From an uncultured Gemmatimonadota bacterium (lineage in GTDB: Bacteria > Gemmatimonadota > Gemmatimonadetes > Gemmatimonadales > Gemmatimonadaceae): a stretch of DNA of 64,000 nt. Below are positions 46,589 to 54,676 of the stretch, piece after piece (the stretch's first letter is position 1; the number at the start of each line of letters is the position of its first letter). Under the pieces are notes generated by a model. It had not been told where the DNA came from and did no database searches. It saw only the letters and a list, made by a program, of their open reading frames with translations. Location of the stretch: assembly GCA_902826615.1 (NCBI GenBank), contig CADEFN010000002.1:434001-498000 (forward strand), in the 5' to 3' direction. A program made the translations under genes and the position numbers.

Positions 46589-48223
46589 ATGCGATTGCGC
46601 GCCCTTTGTATCCTGGTCGCCTCACTCCCGGCGGCCGTCGGAGCCCAGGCACCCGCCGGCTTTGAGCAGGCAGTCGACTCGCTGTTTCGGCGCTGGAGCA
46701 CCACCACGCCGGGCTGTGCAGTGGGTGTGGCGCGGAACGGTCAGCCCATTCTGGTGAAGGGCTACGGCATGTCGAACCTCGAGTACGGCATCCCGTTAGG
46801 CGCGCAGAGCGTGATGGAGTCGGGGTCAGTGGCCAAGCAGTTCACGGCGGCCGCGGTAGCCCTGCTTCAGGTCGACGGCAAACTGTCCATCGACGACGAC
46901 ATCCGCCGGCACCTCCCCGAAGTCCCCGATTTCGGCGCCCCAATCACCATCCGGCACCTCCTCACGCACACCAGCGGACTGCGTGATCAGTGGGGACTGC
47001 TCATGCTCACCGGCAACCCGCCTGGCATGCAGGTGCACACCCTTCCGCTCATTCTCCACCTCGTCACCAAGCAGCAGGAGCTGAATTTTCCTGTCGGGTC
47101 GGAATATCTCTACAGCAATACCGGATACGCCCTTGCTGCCATCATCGTGCACCGTGTCAGTGGGCAGTCCCTCGCGGACTTCTCACGCGAGCGCCTCTTC
47201 AAGCCCCTTGGCATGCTGCAAACCCAATGGCGCGACGACTACAAGCGAGTGGTGAAGGACCGCGCCACCGCCTACGAACGGCGCCCCGATGGCAGCTACG
47301 CGCAGTTCATGCCTTTCACCAACGTCTACGGCAATGGCGGGCTCCTGACGACCATGGGGGATATGCTCAAGTGGAATGAGGCGCTCTCCAATGGCACCAT
47401 TCCCGGTGGCAAGGCACTTGTGACCATCCTCGAAACGCGTCAGCGCCTGACGAGTGGTGTGACCATTCCCTACGCACTCGGCCTGCGACACGACGAGTGG
47501 AATGGGCAGCGGGAAGTTGCCCACAGCGGCTCGACGGCCGGCTACTCGACCTTCCTGACCCGACTCCCCGACGCGAAGGTCTCGGTGTCGGTGTTCTGCA
47601 ACGCCAGCGACGGCAACCCCACGCAGGCCGCGCATCGCATCGCCGACCTTCTCCTGCCACAACGCGCGGCGGCCCCGGCTCGTGTGAACGCCAGCGCCGC
47701 AACGGCGACGCCGTGGATCGGCCGATATCGCAACGAAAAGACCGACGACACCTTCGACGTGCTGGCCCAGGGCACGACGATGAACATCCGCATGCCGGGC
47801 GGGATGAGTCCGGCCGAATCGCTCGGAACAAACACCTTCCGTACCACCAACGGATACCGGTTCACCTTCAGCGGCCGCGACAACACACGCGAAGCGCAAG
47901 TATCCGATGAAGATGGTGTGACGTCGCGGTTTACGGTCTTTCAGCCGCCGGCCGCCACGACCCTTTCCCTCCGTGACTATGCCGGCACCTACGAAAGCCC
48001 CGAAGTGGGGGCGCGGTACGTGGTGCGCGAGGAAAGCGGCCGGCTCATGCTGGCCTTTCCCCCAACGGCGGACGAACTCCTCTCCCCCGTGTATACCGAC
48101 GGCTTTTCGGGACGAGGGCGCACCATTCGGTTTGTGCGTGATGGCAGCGGACGGGTGACCGAGCTGCGGATCTTTGCCGGCCGGGTGCGCAACGTGAAGT
48201 TTGTGCGGATCACGGGTGGCTGA
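46589..48223 (+). CDS. Secreted serine hydrolase (class C beta-lactamase/penicillin-binding-protein family)
   Basis: A 544-residue protein with a signal peptide (1-20, MRLRALCILVASLPAAVGAQ) and the serine-beta-lactamase-like fold. Catalytic Ser80 and Lys83 lie in SGSVAKQF (SxxK); the second motif is the Tyr in YLYSNTGYAL (YxN, about 174), and the third the HSGSTAGYS segment. The C-terminal part (about 370-544) is a lipocalin-like domain often found in this group. Such enzymes hydrolyse D-amino-acid peptides or esters; resistance to beta-lactams is not implied. Confidence 0.88.
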   Translation: MRLRALCILVASLPAAVGAQAPAGFEQAVDSLFRRWSTTTPGCAVGVARNGQPILVKGYGMSNLEYGIPLGAQSVMESGSVAKQFTAAAVALLQVDGKLSIDDDIRRHLPEVPDFGAPITIRHLLTHTSGLRDQWGLLMLTGNPPGMQVHTLPLILHLVTKQQELNFPVGSEYLYSNTGYALAAIIVHRVSGQSLADFSRERLFKPLGMLQTQWRDDYKRVVKDRATAYERRPDGSYAQFMPFTNVYGNGGLLTTMGDMLKWNEALSNGTIPGGKALVTILETRQRLTSGVTIPYALGLRHDEWNGQREVAHSGSTAGYSTFLTRLPDAKVSVSVFCNASDGNPTQAAHRIADLLLPQRAAAPARVNASAATATPWIGRYRNEKTDDTFDVLAQGTTMNIRMPGGMSPAESLGTNTFRTTNGYRFTFSGRDNTREAQVSDEDGVTSRFTVFQPPAATTLSLRDYAGTYESPEVGARYVVREESGRLMLAFPPTADELLSPVYTDGFSGRGRTIRFVRDGSGRVTELRIFAGRVRNVKFVRITGG

Positions 48224-49106
48224 TCGCGCCCTCTCGGGGAGCGCCGTTGCCCTCGTACTGACGTCGGCAACACTCCACGCGGGATGGAACCTCCTCCTCA
48301 AACGAGCGGGGGGCAGCCAGATCGTGGTGGCGTATTCCAAAGCGGCGGAGATGCTGCTCTTTCTGCCGCTCTTTCTGCTGGGATTCCTGAACGGGTTACC
48401 CGCGCCGGGCCGTGTCCTGCTCTTTGTGACCGTGGCCGCGGCCGGTGTACTGGCAAACTACATGGCACTTGCAGCCGCATACCGCCGGGCTGACCTGGGA
48501 GTGGTGTATCCCGTGTCGCGCGGGGCAGCCCTGGTGTTTCTCCCGATTCTTGGTGCGCTCTTTCTGGGAGAACGGCTCGGGCTTCGCGCGCTGGGCGGGC
48601 TGGTGCTCATCGTGGGCGGCATCCTCGTCCTGCAGCTCTCCGATCTCTCCAGCGCCGCCGTCACCAAAGCGGCACGCGAGCTCCGGCGTCCGGCCATGGG
48701 CTTTGCAGTCTTTGCCGCCTTTCTGACGGCGACCTACACCGTGTGGGACAAAGCCGCGGTGCGGGAGATGCATCCCTTTGCCTACATGTATCTCTACACC
48801 GTGTTTGTCGCGGCCGCCTACCTGGTGTGGGCACAACGCCGTGTTCCTGCGGAGGAGCGTCGCGCCGCGTGGAGCGGGCACAAGTGGCCCATTGTGGGTA
48901 TCGGCGTCATGAACATGGGGTCGTATTACCTCACCCTGGTGGCCTTGCAAACCGATGTGTCGAGTCTGGTAATCGGGTTGCGGCAACTCAGCATTGTGGT
49001 GGGCGTATTGCTGGGCTGGCGAGTGCTCGGCGAGCAAATGACGCGACCGCGCATGCTGGGAGTGTCGCTGATCGCGAGCGGGTGCCTGGTGGTCGCCTCA
49101 CGGTAG
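48216..49106 (+). CDS. EamA/DMT-family transporter
   Basis: A 296-residue inner-membrane protein with about ten helices arranged as two EamA repeats. The first repeat starts ATLHAGWNLLLKRAGGSQIVVAYSK and includes ADLGVVYPVSRGAALVFLP; the second begins near residue 150 and ends GWRVLGEQMTRPRMLGVSLIASGCLVVA. The likely start is the GTG at 48216, overlapping the hydrolase stop by eight bases; a TTG at 48201 is in frame. DMT proteins export or import metabolites such as amino acids or nucleotide sugars; the substrate is unknown. Confidence 0.85.
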   Translation: MADRALSGSAVALVLTSATLHAGWNLLLKRAGGSQIVVAYSKAAEMLLFLPLFLLGFLNGLPAPGRVLLFVTVAAAGVLANYMALAAAYRRADLGVVYPVSRGAALVFLPILGALFLGERLGLRALGGLVLIVGGILVLQLSDLSSAAVTKAARELRRPAMGFAVFAAFLTATYTVWDKAAVREMHPFAYMYLYTVFVAAAYLVWAQRRVPAEERRAAWSGHKWPIVGIGVMNMGSYYLTLVALQTDVSSLVIGLRQLSIVVGVLLGWRVLGEQMTRPRMLGVSLIASGCLVVASR

Positions 49107-49153
49107 AAGGCCCGGAGCCAAATACCTCGCGTCGGCGTTGGCCAGGGCGCAAA

Positions 49154-49181
49154 AAAGGCCGACCCCTTTCGGAGCCGGCCT
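49154..49181 (-). terminator. Intrinsic terminator after the anti-sigma gene
   Basis: Arms AAGGCCG/CGGCCTT with a 14-base inner loop, followed on the minus strand by TTTTTTGCGCC. It ends the sigma/anti-sigma transcript 23 bases beyond the stop at 49204 and may also stop plus-strand transcription from the EamA gene. Confidence 0.8.
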
Positions 49182-49203
49182 TCAATGCATCAGATCGAAT
49201 CGA

Positions 49204-49617
49204 TCAGCCGAGCAAGCGGGCAATGATGGCGCCGAGCGCCACGAGACCTAACGCGCCACCAAACAACATGGCGTTGGACAGCTTGGTCTCCTGCCGGTGC
49301 CACGGAGCCACCTCGCCACGTGTTGCCACGGGGGGAAGGGCCGCCATGATCGCTGCCGGAATGTGCGCCGGTGTGACCATGCGGCGACGCTGATCGGTCT
49401 CTTCACCAAGACGGCGCCAGAATTCCACGGAGCGCGCGGCATCGGCGCTGAGCTTGGACGGATCGGACATCTCACCGTCGAGCCAGCGGTTCACCATGTC
49501 ACTGGTGGCCACCGGAGCCAGGGGCACTTCACGATCGCCCACTGCCCCAAGATCATCGGTGCGGTTGGGACGCTCGCGCTCCGAGCGGCCTTCGCGTTCA
49601 AAGTTGTTATCGAGCAT
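49204..49617 (-). CDS. Putative membrane-bound anti-sigma factor
   Basis: A 137-residue protein with one C-terminal membrane helix (about 115-135, SNAMLFGGALGLVALGAIIARLLG) and a cytoplasmic N-terminal part (1-110) containing VNRWLDGEMSDPSKLSADAARSVEFWRRLGEE, the size and layout of anti-sigma domains. Unlike classical zinc anti-sigma (ZAS) proteins there is no His-x3-Cys-x2-Cys motif. Its ATG overlaps the sigma-factor stop by one base, so the pairing is by position. I infer that it holds the ECF sigma factor at the membrane until a signal arrives. Confidence 0.7.
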   Translation of the reverse strand: MLDNNFEREGRSERERPNRTDDLGAVGDREVPLAPVATSDMVNRWLDGEMSDPSKLSADAARSVEFWRRLGEETDQRRRMVTPAHIPAAIMAALPPVATRGEVAPWHRQETKLSNAMLFGGALGLVALGAIIARLLG

Positions 49618-50183
49618 CAGGCGTACTTCTCCTCCAGAAGTGCCTGGAGCGCCTCGCGCGCGCGATGTACGCGCATCTTCAGCGCTCCGACCGTGGTTGC
49701 CAAGAGATCTGCCATCTCCTCATACGAGCGGCCTTCGACGTGTTTCATCACGAAGGCTTCGCGCAGCGAAGCGGGCAGTTGTGACAACGCGCCATCCAGA
49801 TCCGTTCGCAGCTCCGTCCGGTCCAGCTCTTCTTCCGGCGTCGCGTACGAGGTCGGCTGATCGTCCTCTTCGTAGCTCAGATGGGTCCGGCGAATGTTCT
49901 TCAGCCAGTCTTTGCATCCGTTGGCTACAATGCGGAACACCCAGGCATCAAAACGGCCACGCACCTCTGCGAGGTGGTGAAACGCCTTGATGAACGACGT
50001 CTGCAGGATGTCCTCTGCTACATCGGGGCTCCCCGTCATGCCGAGAGCATGCCGATAGAGCGGATCGCTGTAACGCTGAATGAGGACCCCGAAGGCGTCG
50101 CGGTTGCCAGCAAGGACTTTCGAGATGACTTCCTGGTCGGCCTCAACAGGGTCAACCAGTGCGGCAGGCACCGTGTTTTTCAC
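49617..50183 (-). CDS. ECF-family RNA polymerase sigma factor
   Basis: A 188-residue sigma70-family protein. Region 2 contains RDAFGVLIQRYSDPLYRHALGMTGSPDVAEDILQTSFIKAFHHL and the -10-recognition WVFRIVANGCKDWLKNIRR; region 4 contains LSQLPASLREAFVMKHVEGRSYEEMADLLATTVGALKMRVHRAREAL, a helix-turn-helix. The frame is open upstream to 50300, but the GTG at 50183 gives a protein of the usual length for an ECF factor; there is no strong ribosome-binding site at either position. It is coupled to a membrane protein that is probably its anti-sigma factor. Confidence 0.9.
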   Translation of the reverse strand: MKNTVPAALVDPVEADQEVISKVLAGNRDAFGVLIQRYSDPLYRHALGMTGSPDVAEDILQTSFIKAFHHLAEVRGRFDAWVFRIVANGCKDWLKNIRRTHLSYEEDDQPTSYATPEEELDRTELRTDLDGALSQLPASLREAFVMKHVEGRSYEEMADLLATTVGALKMRVHRAREALQALLEEKYA

Positions 50184-50257
50184 GGCGCTAGCATAACCGC
50201 TTTCACGCGGTCTCGACAGTCCCGCTACAGGGATGGGTCCGAGGGCGATGGTCGTCA

Positions 50258-50278
50258 CACTGGTTTGACGCACCAGTG
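50258..50278. repeat. Inverted repeat upstream of the sigma gene
   Basis: 7-bp arms CACTGGT/ACCAGTG with a seven-base spacer, 75 bases upstream of the sigma start and 39 bases beyond the CoA-transferase stop. It could be a terminator stem for the CoA-transferase or an operator for the sigma operon. Confidence 0.35.
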
Positions 50279-50316
50279 AAACGAGCGTAACACCTCCCAC
50301 TCAACTGCGTACAGGC

Positions 50317-51426
50317 TCAGCCGATACTGGTCACTTCTGCAAAAGCGTTCCACCCGGTGCGCCGGATAAGTGCACCATGTTCGTCGAGTTTTGGCGGGGC
50401 AAGACGGACCGTGCCGGGAGCCTGTGGCGCCACCCCCGTGCGCGCAGACGCAGAGAGGTCGGCGAGTGCTTCGATGGGTGTGCGTATCACACCGCACGGC
50501 ACGCCCGCGGCGGTCAATTTGGCAATCCAGGCTGATGCGCTGTCTTGCGCCAGGCGGTCACTCAGCTCACGCACCACATGCTGTCGGTTGGCGAGCCTTC
50601 CCGAGTTGGTCGCGAGACGAGGATCATCACGTAAGGCAGGGAGCCCCAGGGCCTCACAGCAGGCGCGCCACTGCCCATCACTTCCCACCGCCACCACGAG
50701 GTGCCGGTCGGAGGCGCGGAAGAGCTGGTAGGGCACCAGGTTGGCGTGTGCGTTGCCCCAGCGCCGCGACTCGGCGCCGCTAACGAGGGCGTTCTGGGCG
50801 ACGTTCACAAGCGCGGAGGTCGCCGAATGGGCAAGCGAAACGGAAAGCCGACGGTCGGCAGCCGTGAGTGGTCGCATGGCGCGAGCGGCCAGCGCGGCAA
50901 GAATGCTGATGGTGGCGTCCTTTCCGGCCAGCACATCGGCCAGCGCGACGCCCGCCTTCATGGGTTCGCCATCGGGTTCACCGGTGATGGCCATCCACCC
51001 CGACTCGCCCTGCACCACAAAGTCGTACCCGGGGCGGGTGGAGGCCATGCCAAAGCCGGTGATGGTGCACCAGATCAGGATTGGCGACTCCTCGAGGAGG
51101 GCGATCGGGTTGAGCCCGCGCCGCTCGAGAGTTCCAGGGCGGAAGTTGTCGAGGACGACATCGGCCTGAAGTACGAGGGTCCGGAGCAGAGCCTGATCGG
51201 CCGGATTTTCGAGGTCGACCGCCAGGCTGAGCTTGTTCCTGTTGCAGCACAGGTAGTAGGCACTTTCGCCATCAGAATCGAACGGAGGACCCCAACCGCG
51301 GGACTCATCCCCGGTTCCGTGACGTTCGACTTTGACGACGTCGGCACCGAGGTCGCCGAGCATCATTCCACATAGCGGGCCTGCGAGGACGCGGCTGAGG
51401 TCGAGCACCTTAACGCCGTGGATCAT
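50317..51426 (-). CDS. CaiB/BaiF family (type III) CoA-transferase
   Basis: A 369-residue family III CoA-transferase. The opening VKVLDLSRVLAGPLCGMMLGDLGADVVKVER is diagnostic; NRNKLSLAVDL and RPGYDFVVQGESGWMAITG carry the nucleotide-like loop and the conserved Asp that forms the acyl-anhydride intermediate. These enzymes exchange CoA between carboxylic acids (e.g. crotonobetaine, formyl, benzylsuccinate). No pathway partner is adjacent: the next gene upstream encodes a phasin-like protein. Substrate unknown. Confidence 0.88.
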   Translation of the reverse strand: MIHGVKVLDLSRVLAGPLCGMMLGDLGADVVKVERHGTGDESRGWGPPFDSDGESAYYLCCNRNKLSLAVDLENPADQALLRTLVLQADVVLDNFRPGTLERRGLNPIALLEESPILIWCTITGFGMASTRPGYDFVVQGESGWMAITGEPDGEPMKAGVALADVLAGKDATISILAALAARAMRPLTAADRRLSVSLAHSATSALVNVAQNALVSGAESRRWGNAHANLVPYQLFRASDRHLVVAVGSDGQWRACCEALGLPALRDDPRLATNSGRLANRQHVVRELSDRLAQDSASAWIAKLTAAGVPCGVIRTPIEALADLSASARTGVAPQAPGTVRLAPPKLDEHGALIRRTGWNAFAEVTSIG

Positions 51427-51522
51427 TACTGTCCCTCATATGTCGTGATGCTGATGTGTTTTGGCGATAGTTTCCGTCATACTGGCGTCTTGGCTTTTGG
51501 CACCGACAGTGGGCTTCGCGCC

Positions 51523-51550
51523 TTGCGTAGACGCCGAAAAATCATATACT
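51523..51550 (+). promoter_or_regulatory. Sigma70-like promoter for the phasin-like gene
   Basis: TTGCGT at 51523-51528 and TATACT at 51545-51550 with a 16-base spacer, about 120 bases before the ATG at 51672. The stretch from 51427 to 51671 contains no gene on either strand that I would support. Confidence 0.55.
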
Positions 51551-51671
51551 TACGGCGCTTCGCGGGCCTAAAGAGCTGACGGATGTCTGGCCGCCCGACG
51601 CCCCAAGCGCCTCACCCCACCCCGAAACTCGTGACACGTCTCTCAAACGGACGGGTCGGAGCCAATTCTAG

Positions 51672-52283
51672 ATGTCTGAAAACTTGACGCCCGACCTTGC
51701 CTCGGGCGAGCCCCTCGACGCTCCCCCATCCGCGCCGCCGCCGCCAAAGCGCGGGCCCGGGCACCGCGGACAGGACATCCGCGACACCGTCGCGGAGATG
51801 GCCGCCAAGGCCCATGAGATCAGCCTCGAGGCAGGGTCCAAAATGGCCTCGGCCATGCGCGACGTGGTCGGTGCAGCGGCCGGTATCTCTGCCTTTGCCA
51901 TCGAGAGCGCCCGTGACCTGGTGAACTACATGGTGCGGCGCGGCCAGATGTCACAGGAGGAGGCCACAAAGCTTCTCAAGGAAGTCGAAGAGGCTCATGC
52001 CAAGCGCCCCAAGACCGATCTCCCCAAAAAGGTCGAAAAGGCGGAGAAGGTTGAGGTCGCCCCAAAGGCCGCCGCTCCCAAGCCCAAGGAAGTAGAAAAG
52101 CCAGCTGAAAAGCCCGCCGAGAAGCCGGTGGTGGTCAAGGCGGCCGCACCTGCACCGGCACCCGCCAAGGCACCTGCAGCCAAGTCTGCGGAAAAGGCCC
52201 CTGCCGAAAAGGCTGCAGAAAAGGCAAAGCCCGCTGCCAAGGCAGCACCAAAGGCAGCAGCCAAGACCGCCAAAAAGAAGTAG
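51672..52283 (+). CDS. Phasin-like protein with histone-H1-like Lys/Ala/Pro tail
   Basis: A 203-residue protein. The N-terminal part (about 30-110) is helical and matches phasin-type proteins: MASAMRDVVGAAAGISAFAIESARDLVNYMVRRGQMSQEEATKLLKEVEEA, with the 'RGxMSxEEAxxLLxE' signature seen in PhaF/PhaI-related proteins. The C-terminal 90 residues are a low-complexity run of K, A, P and E (KPAEKPAEKPV, AAKTAKKK) that resembles the DNA-binding tails of PhaF and histone H1. Phasins with such tails link polyhydroxyalkanoate granules to the chromosome; no PHA synthase is in the window, so the granule role is a hypothesis. Confidence 0.6.
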   Translation: MSENLTPDLASGEPLDAPPSAPPPPKRGPGHRGQDIRDTVAEMAAKAHEISLEAGSKMASAMRDVVGAAAGISAFAIESARDLVNYMVRRGQMSQEEATKLLKEVEEAHAKRPKTDLPKKVEKAEKVEVAPKAAAPKPKEVEKPAEKPAEKPVVVKAAAPAPAPAKAPAAKSAEKAPAEKAAEKAKPAAKAAPKAAAKTAKKK

Positions 52284-52300
52284 AGGCCAGACGCAGGCAC

Positions 52301-52342
52301 AGGTGGCGGCACGTCGCGTGACGTGTCGCCACCTGTTTGTTT
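52301..52342 (+). terminator. Intrinsic terminator after the phasin-like gene
   Basis: 15-bp arms AGGTGGCGGCACGTC/GACGTGTCGCCACCT (one G-T pair) with a GCGT loop, then GTTTGTTTT. It ends the transcript 17 bases past the phasin stop and overlaps the start of the next operon's leader. Confidence 0.8.
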
Positions 52343-52349
52343 TCGCGCC

Positions 52350-53306
52350 ATGCCGAGCATAATCGCCACCGCTCCCACCCGGATCGATTTTGGTGGTGGA
52401 TGGACCGATGTACCACCGTATCCCGAAGAAATGGGAGGGCGGGTCTGCAACGTTGCTATCACGCGATACGCGGAAGTGCGTCTCGACCCGCTCCCCGTTT
52501 CCGTGTCACGGGACAGCGCCGTGCTCAGCGCCGACGGACCGCTCGCAGCGTCGGCTTTCAGACGGGCCGCCGTGCGCAACGCCAGCCCAACCATTCGCAG
52601 CGACTTCCCTACCGGGGCCGGGCTTGGCGGTTCGTCGGCTGTTGGCGTGGCACTCGCCGCCGCCCTGCACCAATGGCGTGAGCTCCCCATCGACGACCGC
52701 GCGGCGCTGGCCGAGTGGAGTCGCGCGGTAGAAGTGGAGGACGCGGGCCTCGCCGGAGGCCGTCAGGACCACTACGCGGCGGCCTTTGGCGGCGCCCTCG
52801 ATCTGGTCTTCGGCACGTCGACCACGGTGACCCCGTTACCGTTAGGCGAGATGGTGCGCAGCGCACTGGCGCAGCGCTGCATCGTGGCCTACACGGGGCA
52901 ATCGCGCGTGTCAGGAGACACCATCACGGCCGTGCTGAGCGCCTATGCCTCACGAGAAGCGCGGGTGGTGCATGCGCTGGCTTCCATGCGCGACCTGGCC
53001 GGGGAGATGGCAACACTCCTCGCGTCGGGCGACCTGGATGGTTTGGGTGAGGCCCTGGCGGAGCACTGGGCACACCAACGCTCCCTGCATCCGTCCATCA
53101 GTACCGAACGCATCGAGGCTGTGTTGTCCGCCGCAGTGGCGGCTGGTGCGATTGGCGGGAAGGCACTGGGCGCGTCGGGTGGCGGATGTGTGGCGGTGAT
53201 CGCCGCCAGCGGGCAGGAAGAGGCGGTGCGCGATGCGATGAGCGCCCTCGCGCTGCCACTCGCCTACGCGATCGACACCAAGGGTGTTACTGTGCGAGCG
53301 GCATGA
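52350..53306 (+). CDS. GHMP-family sugar kinase (D-glycero-D-manno-heptose 7-phosphate kinase-like)
   Basis: A 318-residue GHMP kinase. The N-terminal TRIDFGGGWTDVPPYPEEMGG motif, the glycine-rich ATP loop PTGAGLGGSSAVGVALAAAL (motif 2), and the LAGGRQDHYAAAFGG segment are typical of HddA-type heptose kinases and related fucokinases. HddA makes D-glycero-D-manno-heptose-1,7-bisphosphate for GDP-heptose, used in surface glycans. The ATG at 52350 is preceded by the terminator hairpin. Stop overlaps the ATG of the M20 hydrolase (ATGA), so it begins an operon. Heptose as substrate is the best guess, not proven. Confidence 0.75.
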   Translation: MPSIIATAPTRIDFGGGWTDVPPYPEEMGGRVCNVAITRYAEVRLDPLPVSVSRDSAVLSADGPLAASAFRRAAVRNASPTIRSDFPTGAGLGGSSAVGVALAAALHQWRELPIDDRAALAEWSRAVEVEDAGLAGGRQDHYAAAFGGALDLVFGTSTTVTPLPLGEMVRSALAQRCIVAYTGQSRVSGDTITAVLSAYASREARVVHALASMRDLAGEMATLLASGDLDGLGEALAEHWAHQRSLHPSISTERIEAVLSAAVAAGAIGGKALGASGGGCVAVIAASGQEEAVRDAMSALALPLAYAIDTKGVTVRAA

Positions 53307-54460
53307 CCACCATATCCCGCGGAGACGTCACAGGTCTCCTTGCATCGTTAGTGCGCGCCGACTCGCGCAACCCGTCGCTCTGTCCCGATGGCCCGGGTGA
53401 AGGGCAAGTGGCCGCGCTCCTCGGGGACGTGCTGCGCGACTGGGGGTTCCGGGTGACACTGGACGAAGTGGCGCCGGGCCGGCCTAACGTGATCGCACGC
53501 ATCGGACCGACCGGTGGCCGCGCCCTGATGTTCAACGGCCACATCGATGTGGTGGGCGTCGACACCATGACGCACGCACCGTTTGGCGCCGAGATCTCGG
53601 GCAACCGGCTCTACGGGCGCGGCAGCAGCGACATGAAGGGTGGGGTGGCCGCGATGTGTGCCGCTGCGGCGCGTGCCGCGGGCGCCCTGCAGTGCGAAGT
53701 GATTGTGGCGGGAGTGGTTGACGAGGAGTACGCGAGCATCGGGACACGCGCGCTCATTGCCAGCGGGGTGCGCGCCGACGCCGCGATTGTGACTGAACCG
53801 ACGCGGCTGGCCATCGGACCCGCCCATCGGGGCTTTGTGTGGGTGGAGATCACCGCCCACGGCCGCGCCGCCCACGGGAGCCGATATGACCTGGGTGTGG
53901 ACGCCATTGCCGGCATGGCGGCCGTGATTCACGAACTGGAGCAGCTGGAACAGACGGTGCTCGTCACCCGCACCCATCCGCTGCTGGGTCGCGCCTCACT
54001 GCATGCCTCCACCATCGGTGGCGGCACTGGATGGTCTACATATCCAGAGCAGTGCCTGCTGCAGGTGGAGCGACGCACACTCCCCGGTGAGCCCCCTGAT
54101 GCGGTGCTCGAAGAGATGCGGGCCTGCTGCGAGCGTGTTGCCGCGGCTCGCCCCGGACTTCGGGTCGCGCTGCACCACTCGCTGACCCAGGCGCCGAGTG
54201 ATGTGCCCGAGTCGGCTCCGGTGGTTCGCGCGCTGGAGCGTGCGTTGGCCGGTGCTGGTGAGCCACGACGGGTGGAAGGCGTGACGGCATGGACCGACGC
54301 CGCCTTGCTGAATGAGGCCGGGATTCCGGCGATTTGCTTCGGGCCCGGCGACATGGGCCTCGCTCATGCGGACGAGGAGTGGATTGCCCTCGATGAAGTG
54401 GAACGCGCCACGGACGTGCTCGCGCAGCTCGCGCTCCGGTGGCACGAGGTGGACGCATAA
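53303..54460 (+). CDS. M20-family metallohydrolase (ArgE/DapE-like)
   Basis: A 385-residue zinc hydrolase. Metal-binding and catalytic residues are visible: His in MFNGHIDVVGVDTM, Asp in GRGSSDMKGG, Glu-Glu in VDEEYASIGT, then a dimerisation domain (about 170-285) and a last His/Asp region (ICFGPGDMGLAHADEE). Acetylornithine deacetylase and succinyl-diaminopimelate desuccinylase are the closest known functions; other amidohydrolases share these features. It overlaps the GHMP kinase by four bases and is immediately followed by a 71-residue protein. Confidence 0.85.
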   Translation: MTTISRGDVTGLLASLVRADSRNPSLCPDGPGEGQVAALLGDVLRDWGFRVTLDEVAPGRPNVIARIGPTGGRALMFNGHIDVVGVDTMTHAPFGAEISGNRLYGRGSSDMKGGVAAMCAAAARAAGALQCEVIVAGVVDEEYASIGTRALIASGVRADAAIVTEPTRLAIGPAHRGFVWVEITAHGRAAHGSRYDLGVDAIAGMAAVIHELEQLEQTVLVTRTHPLLGRASLHASTIGGGTGWSTYPEQCLLQVERRTLPGEPPDAVLEEMRACCERVAAARPGLRVALHHSLTQAPSDVPESAPVVRALERALAGAGEPRRVEGVTAWTDAALLNEAGIPAICFGPGDMGLAHADEEWIALDEVERATDVLAQLALRWHEVDA

Positions 54461-54676
54461 ATGGCGTTGTCGGTGGCGCAGTACGATCTGCTCGAACGGG
54501 CGGTAACTCGCGGCTCCAGGCTCGGCATCACGCGCAAGGGGCGACAGCTCATCGTGGTGGCCGAGCGCCTGGTGATTCGAGGTGGGCATGAAACGCTGGT
54601 GGGACGTCACCCATCAACTGGTGATGCGCTGGTCATCAGCGTCGACGAGATCGAACGCCTGGAGCTGGTGCGATGA
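54461..54676 (+). CDS. Small unknown protein in the GHMP-kinase operon
   Basis: A 71-residue protein starting directly after the M20 hydrolase stop and overlapping the RNase H start by four bases. It has no membrane helix; the sequence SVAQYDLLERAVTRGSRLGITRKGRQLIVVAERL is basic at the N terminus, and GGHETLVGRHPSTGDALVIS suggests a short beta-rich C-terminal half. I do not recognise a family. The spacing argues for a real gene. Confidence 0.6.
   Translation: MALSVAQYDLLERAVTRGSRLGITRKGRQLIVVAERLVIRGGHETLVGRHPSTGDALVISVDEIERLELVR

Noticed and set aside
47183-48340. 385-codon minus-strand frame over the serine hydrolase
   Set aside because: Antisense to a clear serine hydrolase with all catalytic motifs; no signal of its own.
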